This document shows positions 1 to 5,350 of a stretch of 5,350 nucleotides of DNA, in pieces. Made by a program: the position numbers and the translations under genes. Origin of the DNA: Nanobdellota archaeon (GTDB lineage Archaea; Nanobdellota; Nanobdellia; Woesearchaeales; BS150m-G63). Numbering within the stretch: the stretch's first letter is position 1; the number at the start of each line of letters is the position of its first letter. The notes under the pieces were generated by a model, which worked only from the letters and a program-made list of their open reading frames with translations, ran no database searches and was not told the DNA's origin. Location: positions 1 to 5,350 of the forward strand of contig JAGLOT010000050.1 in assembly GCA_023137655.1 (NCBI GenBank), in the 5' to 3' direction.

Positions 1-1159
1 TTGTAATACCATCTATTGCCCTAAATATTGCAGGATTATGTTCTTCTGTATGTGTTCTTTCAGCAGGATTCGCATAAGGACGCATATGGGGTAGTGGGGG
101 GAATTGAGATTCTGCACCAACAATGATTTCTATTTCTGGATTAACAGGATTCTGACCTACAATAAATTCTAAATATTCTGACCAATCTCCTCTGCCTGTA
201 TTATTTACTGCCCTAGTTCTAATAACAATATTCTGACTAAAATCAAAATCATGATTTATTCTAAATGCATTTCTATTAGGGGTTGGAAATAAACCAATTC
301 TTCTCCCTCTTCTTCCTACTCTACCTCTATGCCTAATTTCTACTTCTAAATTTTGGATTCTTTCAGAAGTCCATCTTTCTGCATCTATTCTGAATTGAAT
401 AATAATTCTAGCATTTGTTCTATTTATCCTACCATTTGCTAATCTTAAATATTCTGTAAATGCCGCTATACCTTCCAAAACATTTGGATTATTATACCTA
501 ATCCTTCCAGGACCTTCATTACCCTCTGGGGCATCACTTCCACCCCTTCCAGTTCCAGTGCCGCCAGTTCCAGTTTCCCTATTTCCGCCGCCAGCTAGAT
601 CCATGACCATACCAATTACTCCCCAAATTAAAAGAATAACTCCTATGGTGGTCAAAGATTCATAACCTGGGCCCATTAACATTCCTGAAACAAGGCATCC
701 TGCGCCTAATGCCATTAATACTCTTGGCCATTTTTTCTGTGACTCTTGAACGTCTAAAGCTTTATAGATTGCAAGGAATGCGATTATTCCTAATAATATG
801 CCCCCAAAAGGGCCTGCGAATGTAATCATTCTAGCAACAAAATCTCTTGGATTTGTTGTTAAAAATAATGAAAAATCTGTAAGAAATGCCATTCCAACAG
901 CAAATAATTTTCTCTGTTTATCTTTGCCTTCAAAAACTTTGACTTTGCTTAATGATACATCTAGTGCAGCATAAACAACTATGAATAATAATATGAAGAA
1001 TACGAATACTTGTGCATCTGAACTATTGAAAACTCCTTCTAGAAATTGTCCTAAATCTCCTAAAAAATCAACTACTGGATCAAATGTTAATGCAGAAACC
1101 GCTGGCATTAGCAGGAAAGAAAACATTAAAGCTAAGTAGATTAGTTTCTTATTCATCAT
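1..1159 (-). CDS. Secreted/membrane protein with FN3-like C-terminal domain (3'-truncated by window edge)
   Basis: The minus-strand frame is open from the ATG at 1159 to the window edge: 386 residues, no stop, so the C-terminus is missing. Family not recognised. Residues 5-23 form a signal peptide (hydrophobic core, then AVSA before LTF). Hydrophobic segments follow at about 49-66, 84-101 (weaker, contains an Asp), 112-134, 147-163 and 171-189. Residues 189-218 are a Gly/Thr-rich linker. Residues about 248-335 look like a beta-sandwich domain; the stretch with RTRAVNNTGRGDWSEYLEF (314-332) resembles the end of a fibronectin-III domain. A very basic patch lies at 277-287. N-x-S/T sequons at 45, 246 and 319 would fit glycosylation if these parts are outside the cell. 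The inferred role is an envelope protein presenting an adhesive or binding domain; topology is uncertain because the segment count is four or five. The start is supported by an AGGTG Shine-Dalgarno; Met2 (ATG at 1156) is an equally possible start. Confidence 0.8.
   Translation of the reverse strand, partial: MMNKKLIYLALMFSFLLMPAVSALTFDPVVDFLGDLGQFLEGVFNSSDAQVFVFFILLFIVVYAALDVSLSKVKVFEGKDKQRKLFAVGMAFLTDFSLFLTTNPRDFVARMITFAGPFGGILLGIIAFLAIYKALDVQESQKKWPRVLMALGAGCLVSGMLMGPGYESLTTIGVILLIWGVIGMVMDLAGGGNRETGTGGTGTGRGGSDAPEGNEGPGRIRYNNPNVLEGIAAFTEYLRLANGRINRTNARIIIQFRIDAERWTSERIQNLEVEIRHRGRVGRRGRRIGLFPTPNRNAFRINHDFDFSQNIVIRTRAVNNTGRGDWSEYLEFIVGQNPVNPEIEIIVGAESQFPPLPHMRPYANPAERTHTEEHNPAIFRAIDGIT
549..574. 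repeat. Short direct repeat (2 x 11 bp) in the linker of the membrane-protein gene
   Basis: CCAGTTCCAGT occurs at 549-559 and again at 564-574 (plus strand), a 15-base period that keeps the reading frame. It encodes part of the Gly/Thr-rich linker (about residues 196-204). This section is richer in G+C than the surroundings. It is best read as low-complexity linker DNA that can expand or contract by slippage, not as a regulatory repeat. Confidence 0.6.
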
Positions 1160-1164
1160 TAATA

Positions 1165-1169
1165 CACCT
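1165..1169 (-). promoter_or_regulatory. Shine-Dalgarno site (AGGTG) of the membrane-protein gene
   Basis: On the minus strand AGGTG lies 5 bases before the ATG at 1159 and 8 bases before the in-frame ATG at 1156. It matches the 16S anti-Shine-Dalgarno complement GGAGGTG. It supports starting here and implies a transcript with a leader, unlike the L35Ae and kinase-like genes. It cannot by itself decide between the two adjacent ATG codons. Confidence 0.55.
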
Positions 1170-1207
1170 ATTTTAGATTAATATATTCTTATAACTTTAA
1201 AAAGATT

Positions 1208-1215
1208 ACTATAAA
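1208..1215 (-). promoter_or_regulatory. Candidate archaeal TATA box for the membrane-protein gene
   Basis: The minus strand reads TTTATAGT here. Transcription starting about 26 bases downstream would begin near 1186 and give a leader of about 26 bases that includes the AGGTG site. A second AT-rich match, TTATAA at 1189-1194, is less suitable because a start about 26 bases downstream would remove most or all of the Shine-Dalgarno. The surrounding DNA is very AT-rich, so chance matches are easy. Confidence 0.3.
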
Positions 1216-1281
1216 TCATAAGAGGATAAAGGTAAATTTAGCAATATAGAACTGAATTAAATATTATTAAGAAATGTGAGA

Positions 1282-1545
1282 TTAGTTAAATTTAACTTTA
1301 TTTCCAATACTTTGGCCAGGCATTCCGCTTTCAAAAATAGCTCTAACAGCTCCACTATTACCATGTGGTGCTCGGATTTCTCCTTTAATTTCTTTCTTTT
1401 CTTTTCCAGGAGAGAACCATGAAATTGATTTGCCAACTAATTTGCTAGCTTTTTCTCTATTATCAACACCTTCTACGCCTATAATCATGTGATTTGGGTA
1501 TGTTGTGTGTCTGTTTCTCCTAAAATTAAGTATTAAGCCTTCCAT
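1282..1545 (-). CDS. rpl35ae: Large-subunit ribosomal protein L35Ae (eL33 family)
   Basis: The 87-residue protein is a component of the 50S subunit, in a family known from archaea and eukaryotes and absent from bacteria. The family pattern is visible. The N-terminus has GLILNFRRNRHTTYPNHMII, followed by a VDNREKASKLVGKSISW segment (eukaryotic members have a comparable 'A..y.GkrvaW' element). The C-terminal half contains the hallmark HGNSGAVRAIFESGMPGQSIG (residues about 61-81), corresponding to HGNSGxVRAxFxxnlPxxsxG. The length suits an archaeal member, which lacks the longer eukaryotic N-terminal extension. The ATG at 1545 has no Shine-Dalgarno but lies about 27 bases from a TATA element, so a leaderless message is likely. 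It follows the TctA-family gene by 39 bases and precedes the membrane-protein gene; neither neighbour is ribosomal, so its location is not in a ribosomal operon. Confidence 0.93.
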   Translation of the reverse strand: MEGLILNFRRNRHTTYPNHMIIGVEGVDNREKASKLVGKSISWFSPGKEKKEIKGEIRAPHGNSGAVRAIFESGMPGQSIGNKVKFN

Positions 1546-1555
1546 AGCGATTATG

Positions 1556-1561
1556 AAAAAA
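1556..1561 (-). terminator. T6 run downstream of the TctA-family gene, possible terminator
   Basis: A run of six T on the minus strand lies 24 bases after the TctA-family stop codon. Archaeal RNA polymerase commonly terminates at oligo-T tracts without a hairpin. The same run lies between the L35Ae TATA box and its ATG, so it could simply be spacer sequence. No hairpin was seen. Confidence 0.25.
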
Positions 1562-1568
1562 TAGTTGA

Positions 1569-1575
1569 TTTATAA
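1569..1575 (-). promoter_or_regulatory. TATA box of the L35Ae gene (leaderless promoter)
   Basis: The minus strand reads GAAAGAC followed by TTATAAA. The TATA centre is about 27 bases upstream of the ATG at 1545, which places the expected transcription start at or within a base or two of the start codon. The purine-rich GAAAG just upstream could serve as the TFB recognition element. The box lies in the 39-base gap after the TctA-family stop codon, so L35Ae can be transcribed independently. Confidence 0.6.
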
Positions 1576-1584
1576 GTCTTTCTA

Positions 1585-2784
1585 TTATAAAACAAAATAG
1601 AATATAACTGGTAAAAGTAAGCAGCCCATTGCATGAGTTCTACTAATTCCAGATAGGGCAGGAATTATACCAATAAATGTTGCTATGAATAATATGAAAA
1701 TGCCCAATGGGCCTGTTAATATTAAACTTAATATGAAAATTAATGAGATTATACTGATTACAACTATTTTGTAATTTACCTTACTTATGAATTTTGCAAA
1801 TACTCTACCTATTTTTAATGCAATAAATACTGAAATAGATGCTGCAATTAATCCTATACATAAAAAAACAATTATTTCTTTTATTCCAAAATTTTCCATC
1901 AGTTGAGAAATTGCAACGATTGAGCCATTTCTTGCTTTGTTTAAAACATATAATGTTGCAATAGACATTGTAAAATTTGCTGTATTAATTGCACCAATTA
2001 AAACTAGGAATGCTGGTTCTTTCAAATCTTTTGTTATTTGCATTGCAATTATTGCTGCCTGGGCAGAACCTAAACCAGGAAATATTGCTGTAAGCATTCC
2101 TGAAAATTGCCCTGAACTAATTGCTTTTAGGGAATCCTTTAGATTTATGTTGATAGTTTTGCTATCCTCTTGTTTTGGAATTTTATTTTTTTCTTTTATT
2201 GAAATTAATAATGTGCTAATACCAAATATTCCTGATAACATTGGAAATAATGGATTCTGCATGTTAAAATTAAAAACTACCAATCCAAAAAATCCTGAAA
2301 GGATGAAAATGAAGGTTGCTAGAAGTTTATTTTTCTCTCTTAATAGCATGAATAGAACAACCACAATTAAGATATAACCAATATAATTTTTAATTAATGG
2401 ATAAATGGTATGTATGAACGGCAGGATGAAAATGAATAAAATAGCACTTAATATTATTGCACCTAGAGAACCAATTAATGTTAATTTCAATGCTTCTAAT
2501 CCTTTTCCATTTAGTAAATATCTGTGACCTGGTAAAACTCCTAAAGCTTGTGCTGAATCCGGAGCCCCTAGAAATATTGAGGGTATTGAATCTAGAAAAG
2601 AATGAGTTATGGACATTGCAATAATGAAAACAATTAATGAATAAACATTGAAATGAGTTAGTAAAAATGGACTTGTGCTTAATATTAAAACAGATATTAG
2701 GTTTATGTGAATGCCTGGAATTATGCCTGTGAAGATTCCTGCACAAATTCCAAATAATGTGAAAATTAGTATTTGAAAAATCAT
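1585..2784 (-). CDS. TctA-family (DUF112) membrane permease, archaeal stand-alone type
   Basis: The 399-residue, strongly hydrophobic protein should lie in the cytoplasmic membrane with about ten or more segments. Family motifs: GIFTGIIPGIHINL (16-29) at the N-terminus, FLGAPDSAQALGVLPGHRYL (71-90) near the TctA 'PG-x-x-x-sA...G' element, and a second copy of the first motif in SGMLTAIFPGLGSAQAA (228-244), marking the start of the second half. A closing IGIIPALSGISRTHAMG lies at 371-387. The hydrophilic loop at about 197-220 separates the halves. TctA in bacteria is the large membrane subunit of the TctABC tripartite tricarboxylate transporter; there TctB is a small membrane subunit and TctC a periplasmic binding protein. 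Neither is seen here, so the substrate cannot be assigned and citrate-type transport is only a family-level suggestion. The start has no Shine-Dalgarno; a weak TATA-like element lies about 25 bases upstream. Typical bacterial TctA is about 500 residues, so this is a shorter form. Confidence 0.87.
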   Translation of the reverse strand: MIFQILIFTLFGICAGIFTGIIPGIHINLISVLILSTSPFLLTHFNVYSLIVFIIAMSITHSFLDSIPSIFLGAPDSAQALGVLPGHRYLLNGKGLEALKLTLIGSLGAIILSAILFIFILPFIHTIYPLIKNYIGYILIVVVLFMLLREKNKLLATFIFILSGFFGLVVFNFNMQNPLFPMLSGIFGISTLLISIKEKNKIPKQEDSKTININLKDSLKAISSGQFSGMLTAIFPGLGSAQAAIIAMQITKDLKEPAFLVLIGAINTANFTMSIATLYVLNKARNGSIVAISQLMENFGIKEIIVFLCIGLIAASISVFIALKIGRVFAKFISKVNYKIVVISIISLIFILSLILTGPLGIFILFIATFIGIIPALSGISRTHAMGCLLLPVIFYFVL

Positions 2785-2805
2785 TAATTTATTTTAGTTT
2801 TAATG

Positions 2806-2812
2806 TTAATAA
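2806..2812 (-). promoter_or_regulatory. Weak TATA-like element of the TctA-family gene
   Basis: The minus strand reads TTATTAA, centred about 25 bases upstream of the ATG at 2784. This spacing would again give a leaderless message, which fits the lack of any Shine-Dalgarno before that ATG. The match to the archaeal TATA consensus is poor and the region is AT-rich. Confidence 0.25.
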
Positions 2813-2822
2813 GAAGTTTGTA

Positions 2823-2837
2823 GGAATTTCCGGAAGG
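2823..2837. promoter_or_regulatory. Small overlapping palindromes in the divergent intergenic region, possible operator
   Basis: GGAATTTCC (2823-2831, an inverted repeat around one central T) overlaps the perfect 8-base palindrome TTCCGGAA (2828-2835). This is one of few G+C-containing spots in an AT-rich spacer. It sits about 45 bases upstream of the leftward TctA-family start and about 100 bases upstream of the rightward start. A dimeric regulator could bind there, but no regulator gene is visible and short palindromes arise by chance. Confidence 0.2.
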
Positions 2838-2898
2838 TTTTCGGTTTAATTAAAATTATTGTTTATCTTTAAATAACTACTTATTAGTAATAATTATT

Positions 2899-2914
2899 CG
2901 AAATGTTTATAAAG
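2899..2914 (+). promoter_or_regulatory. Strong BRE/TATA promoter of the kinase-like gene
   Basis: CGAAATG is followed directly by TTTATAAAG (TATA at 2906-2913). This is a close match to the archaeal arrangement of a purine-rich TFB recognition element followed by TTTATA. The TATA centre is about 26-27 bases before the ATG at 2936, so transcription should start at or next to that codon and give a leaderless message. The ATG at 2903 lies inside the recognition element, so it should not be on the transcript. Confidence 0.75.
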
Positions 2915-2935
2915 TTCTGTTTTCCACTCGTTTAT

Positions 2936-4327
2936 ATGGGTTTAGGCAAACTTTTTGAAAGAAAAAGTGTAAAAGTAACTAATTTAGAATTCAATTCAGA
3001 TGTGACTATGTCTCCTGAATTAGAAAGGGTAATTGAAGAAACATTAAATTGGGAGCATAAACCTCATCTTCTTACGTCTGGAAGAAGTGCTTATCTTCTT
3101 CTTGATGAATTAGGTCTTGGTTCTGTTGGTTATAATGGAATTTCATCTTCTTGCTTAAAAATAAAAGGATTGGGTAATGTTAAAGAAAAAAGGGGCAAAC
3201 TCGTAATTGAAGCCCCTGGAAAAGGAGATTATATTTCTGGCTCCAAGGGTCATTTTAGAGGACACGTAGTTCATACAGGAACTGATGCTGAAGGTAATAT
3301 CATCCCAATATTTGATCGTGCAAGAATCAAAGGTGGTATGAAAGTAAGTTATGCAAGAAATGAATATGAAATTACTAAGGGTGCAATTGAACAAGGAGTG
3401 CCTATGTCTATCCCTGTTGCATGGGGGAGTTTTGATAATAATTACAAGGGAGAACAACTTGGTTTTGTTGTATTAGGATCTAGAGATGATAGAGACAGGC
3501 GGATGAATTTAATATTAGAACTGTGTGAAAATTTAAATTCATTACCTGAAGAACATCAAAAACAAGTTCCTGGAATGCTAAAAAATCTAAGAAGGGAACA
3601 AGGAAGGTCGCTTAGAAAATTTCATAAAGCTGGATATGCCAGACATGCAGGACATGATGGTAATTTTTCATATGATGAAAAAAGTAATGAAATGATTATT
3701 CTAGATACTGATTCAAGCATTGCTTTATCAAGTATTGATCTCAATGCTGTATTTATGACTCGTACATTAGATGTTATGAGTTCTTTAAGAGGTATTCATG
3801 GTGCCATATGTAGGGGTTTTGTGCATACGGATTTAAATGTGGATGACATGAGAAATCAATATTTCTCTTTTCTTGAAGGTTATTTTTGTAATATAGGTAA
3901 TAAAGGTGGAAAATTAAGAACAATCACAAATAGATTGTGGGATGAAGCAAATAATGAGTATGCCAAAAAGGGGATAATGGAAATGAACATTATGAGGGAG
4001 AGTATTAGTAATTCAAAAGGAAATTATTCAAAATTAATAAAAGAGGTGGCTAAACTGGAGGAATCACAATTTCGAGATTATATTCACCTTAGAATGTCTT
4101 TTACTGTTTTTGCAATCGATGCTATTTTTAATGTAATGCAATCTGAATTAAAAAGAGAGGGGATATCTCCGCCTTATAGAAGAAAAGAATTACAGCATCA
4201 TCTAAGCCTATATGTTGATAAGTTTATGGGGATGAGGCAAGAATATATGAATTCAAATCCTCATTTAAGGTTTGATGAAAATCCTTTTGAGATTGGACTT
4301 TTAGCTAAATTAAATATAAAAAATTAA
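2936..4327 (+). CDS. Uncharacterised protein with tentative kinase-like fold
   Basis: The 463-residue protein is soluble, with no signal peptide or membrane segment. I do not recognise its family. The start is set at 2936, not the in-frame ATG at 2903, because the promoter overlaps 2903. Several stretches resemble kinase-like folds. LKIKGLG (74-80) could hold the ATP-binding Lys. ARNEYEITKGAIEQGVP (140-156) resembles a helix C with a conserved Glu followed by 'lGvP', as in SelO or aminoglycoside-kinase-like proteins. LGFVVLGSRDD (175-185) would be the hinge. HKAGYARHAGHDGNF (230-244) resembles the catalytic loop 'H.aGf.HaDpHPGN', and ILDTDSS (255-261) the metal-binding 'iDfG'. The usual catalytic Asp has no clear counterpart, so it may be a pseudokinase, an AMP-transferase-like enzyme or an unrelated fold. 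The remaining 200 residues are mostly helical and charged. It converges on the aminotransferase gene with overlapping stop codons. The gene call is secure; the fold assignment is inference. Confidence 0.6.
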   Translation: MGLGKLFERKSVKVTNLEFNSDVTMSPELERVIEETLNWEHKPHLLTSGRSAYLLLDELGLGSVGYNGISSSCLKIKGLGNVKEKRGKLVIEAPGKGDYISGSKGHFRGHVVHTGTDAEGNIIPIFDRARIKGGMKVSYARNEYEITKGAIEQGVPMSIPVAWGSFDNNYKGEQLGFVVLGSRDDRDRRMNLILELCENLNSLPEEHQKQVPGMLKNLRREQGRSLRKFHKAGYARHAGHDGNFSYDEKSNEMIILDTDSSIALSSIDLNAVFMTRTLDVMSSLRGIHGAICRGFVHTDLNVDDMRNQYFSFLEGYFCNIGNKGGKLRTITNRLWDEANNEYAKKGIMEMNIMRESISNSKGNYSKLIKEVAKLEESQFRDYIHLRMSFTVFAIDAIFNVMQSELKREGISPPYRRKELQHHLSLYVDKFMGMRQEYMNSNPHLRFDENPFEIGLLAKLNIKN

Positions 4328-5350
4328 TTCAGGTATTGTTCTAATAGTTCTTTGAATAATTTAGGAACTAATTTCATTTGCCCTGGTTTTGCAACATAAG
4401 CAATTCTCATTTGAGTTCTGCCAGGATTGTTTTCTTTTACATTATAAAAACCAGCCATTGGTGAAACCAATAAAGTATAATCTTCTCCATCAACATTTAT
4501 TTTTCCTTGAGTTGCACAATATTCTACAAATTTTACAGCATCAAAGTTTTCATCCACAATATTCCTTACATCTACAACAGAATAGATTGAAGCGTCTGGG
4601 CTTGAGATTATTATATTTGGTAATACTTCTTTCATTTCTTTTGTTAACTCTTGCAACATTGCCCAATAATATACCCTTTGTTTCTTATACCATTCTTGTA
4701 AATCATCATGGGTTTCATGAGCTAATGCACCAAAAATATATTGGCCAATTACACTTGGGCATAAATCTGCTGTATGTTCTGCAATAGCCTTATGGTGAAA
4801 TTCTTCATTATCTGTAACTAATGCACCAATTCTTAAACCGCAGGCATTCCAAACTTTTGATGATGTTTCAATGCTGATTCTTCTTCCCTCTATGCCTGGA
4901 ATTTCCTCATCTGTTAATCCCCAAATGCTTACAGTACTATGGTCAACATAATGTAATTCTCTATAGGCTTCATCACTGATTAACCAAAGATTATATTTAA
5001 CACATAATCTTGCTAAATCTACTAAAGATTTGTGATTATAGAAATGTCCTGTTGGATTATCATAAGGGATAACAACAATTGCCCCTGGATTATTTGTTTT
5101 AATTGAATTTTCAATTTCTTCTAATGATGGTAAAGTAAATTTTCCATTTTCTTGTAAATGTCTTGTAATGCTGACTGTTTTTCTCCCAATTCTTTTAGCT
5201 AAAGCAGTATAATTTGTATATGCTGCATCAATTAATAATAATGGGCTATTGTCAGTTCCTGCCGCACCACAAACACCAATTATAAAGAGTTCCATTGCCT
5301 GTGAACCACCATTTGTGATTTGACTGTATAATCCTTCTGTCTTAAATCCA
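4324..5350 (-). CDS. Class I/II PLP-dependent aminotransferase (5'-truncated by window edge)
   Basis: The enzyme transfers amino groups between an amino acid and a 2-oxo acid using pyridoxal phosphate, in the cytoplasm. The frame stays open past the ATG at 5293-5295 to the window edge, adding GFKTEGLYSQITNGGSQA, which includes the family's 'TNGGSQAM' cofactor-phosphate loop. That ATG is therefore internal, and 341 residues of the gene are visible. In visible numbering: NPTG at 98-101; SDEAY at 125-129 with the Asp that contacts the pyridine nitrogen (126) and Tyr 129; SSKVWNACGLRIG at 163-175 with Lys165 as the Schiff-base lysine; and RIAY at 315-318 with Arg315 for the substrate carboxylate. 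All key residues are intact. Family members are about 390-430 residues, so roughly 50-90 are missing. Aspartate-aminotransferase-like (subgroup I) is likely, but substrate preference cannot be read from these motifs. The stop codon overlaps that of the convergent kinase-like gene. Confidence 0.94.
   Translation of the reverse strand, partial: GFKTEGLYSQITNGGSQAMELFIIGVCGAAGTDNSPLLLIDAAYTNYTALAKRIGRKTVSITRHLQENGKFTLPSLEEIENSIKTNNPGAIVVIPYDNPTGHFYNHKSLVDLARLCVKYNLWLISDEAYRELHYVDHSTVSIWGLTDEEIPGIEGRRISIETSSKVWNACGLRIGALVTDNEEFHHKAIAEHTADLCPSVIGQYIFGALAHETHDDLQEWYKKQRVYYWAMLQELTKEMKEVLPNIIISSPDASIYSVVDVRNIVDENFDAVKFVEYCATQGKINVDGEDYTLLVSPMAGFYNVKENNPGRTQMRIAYVAKPGQMKLVPKLFKELLEQYLN

Noticed and set aside
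549..574. Direct repeat as the start of a CRISPR or regulatory array
   Set aside because: Only two 11-base copies separated by 4 bases, in frame inside a Gly/Thr linker; no spacer structure.
1160..1281. Possible small RNA or small gene in the 122-base gap after L35Ae
   Set aside because: The gap is AT-rich with no stable hairpin, no convincing open frame and no conserved motif by eye beyond the promoter and Shine-Dalgarno of the next gene.
1937..2377. 146-codon open frame on the plus strand
   Set aside because: It lies wholly inside the TctA-family gene on the opposite strand and its translation has no recognisable domain or initiation signal; it is an antisense shadow.
2390..2746. 118-codon open frame on the minus strand
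   Set aside because: It is an alternative frame within the TctA-family gene; the His/Asn/Ser/Phe-rich translation is typical of an out-of-frame reading of a hydrophobic gene.
2903..2935. Eleven-residue hydrophobic N-terminal extension of the kinase-like protein as a signal or anchor
   Set aside because: The codons overlap the BRE/TATA promoter, so they are probably not transcribed.
3155..3457. 100-codon open frame on the minus strand
   Set aside because: It is antisense to the kinase-like gene, with no promoter, ribosome binding site or recognisable protein features.
4389..4787. 132-codon open frame on the plus strand
   Set aside because: It is antisense to the aminotransferase, whose catalytic motifs are all intact; the Leu/His/Gln-rich translation is a shadow composition.

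Overview
This 5.35-kb window looks like chromosomal DNA from an AT-rich archaeon, plausibly a DPANN-type lineage, although the lineage is a guess. The domain assignment rests on three observations. A complete gene for ribosomal protein L35Ae is present, a family found in archaea and eukaryotes but not bacteria. Two genes have archaeal TATA elements about 26-27 bases upstream of an ATG, the spacing expected of leaderless transcripts. One other gene has a Shine-Dalgarno match. No rRNA, tRNA, CRISPR array, insertion sequence or other mobile element was seen, and no gene-free stretch exceeds about 150 bases.

Layout: (1) 1-1159, minus strand: a gene that runs off the left edge. It encodes a predicted secreted or membrane protein with a signal peptide, four or five membrane segments, a Gly/Thr-rich linker and a fibronectin-III/Ig-like domain carrying a very basic patch. 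(2) 1282-1545, minus: ribosomal protein L35Ae with its own promoter. (3) 1585-2784, minus: a TctA-family (DUF112) permease with no TctB or TctC partner visible. (4) 2785-2935: a divergent intergenic region with a strong promoter for the rightward gene, a weak candidate for the leftward gene and a small palindrome. (5) 2936-4327, plus: a 463-residue protein of unknown function that I read tentatively as having a kinase-like fold with an altered catalytic loop. Its start is better placed at 2936 than at the upstream ATG at 2903, because the TATA box lies immediately after that upstream ATG. (6) 4324-5350, minus: a class I/II PLP-dependent aminotransferase lacking its N-terminus because the window ends. 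It meets the kinase-like gene tail to tail, with both stop codons inside one TTAA.

The genes do not form an obvious shared pathway. The three leftward genes at 1-2784 are co-oriented, but at least two have separate promoter signals, so they look like individually transcribed housekeeping or envelope genes rather than a system. The least explained item is the kinase-like protein. No claim of a new multi-gene system is supported by this window alone.
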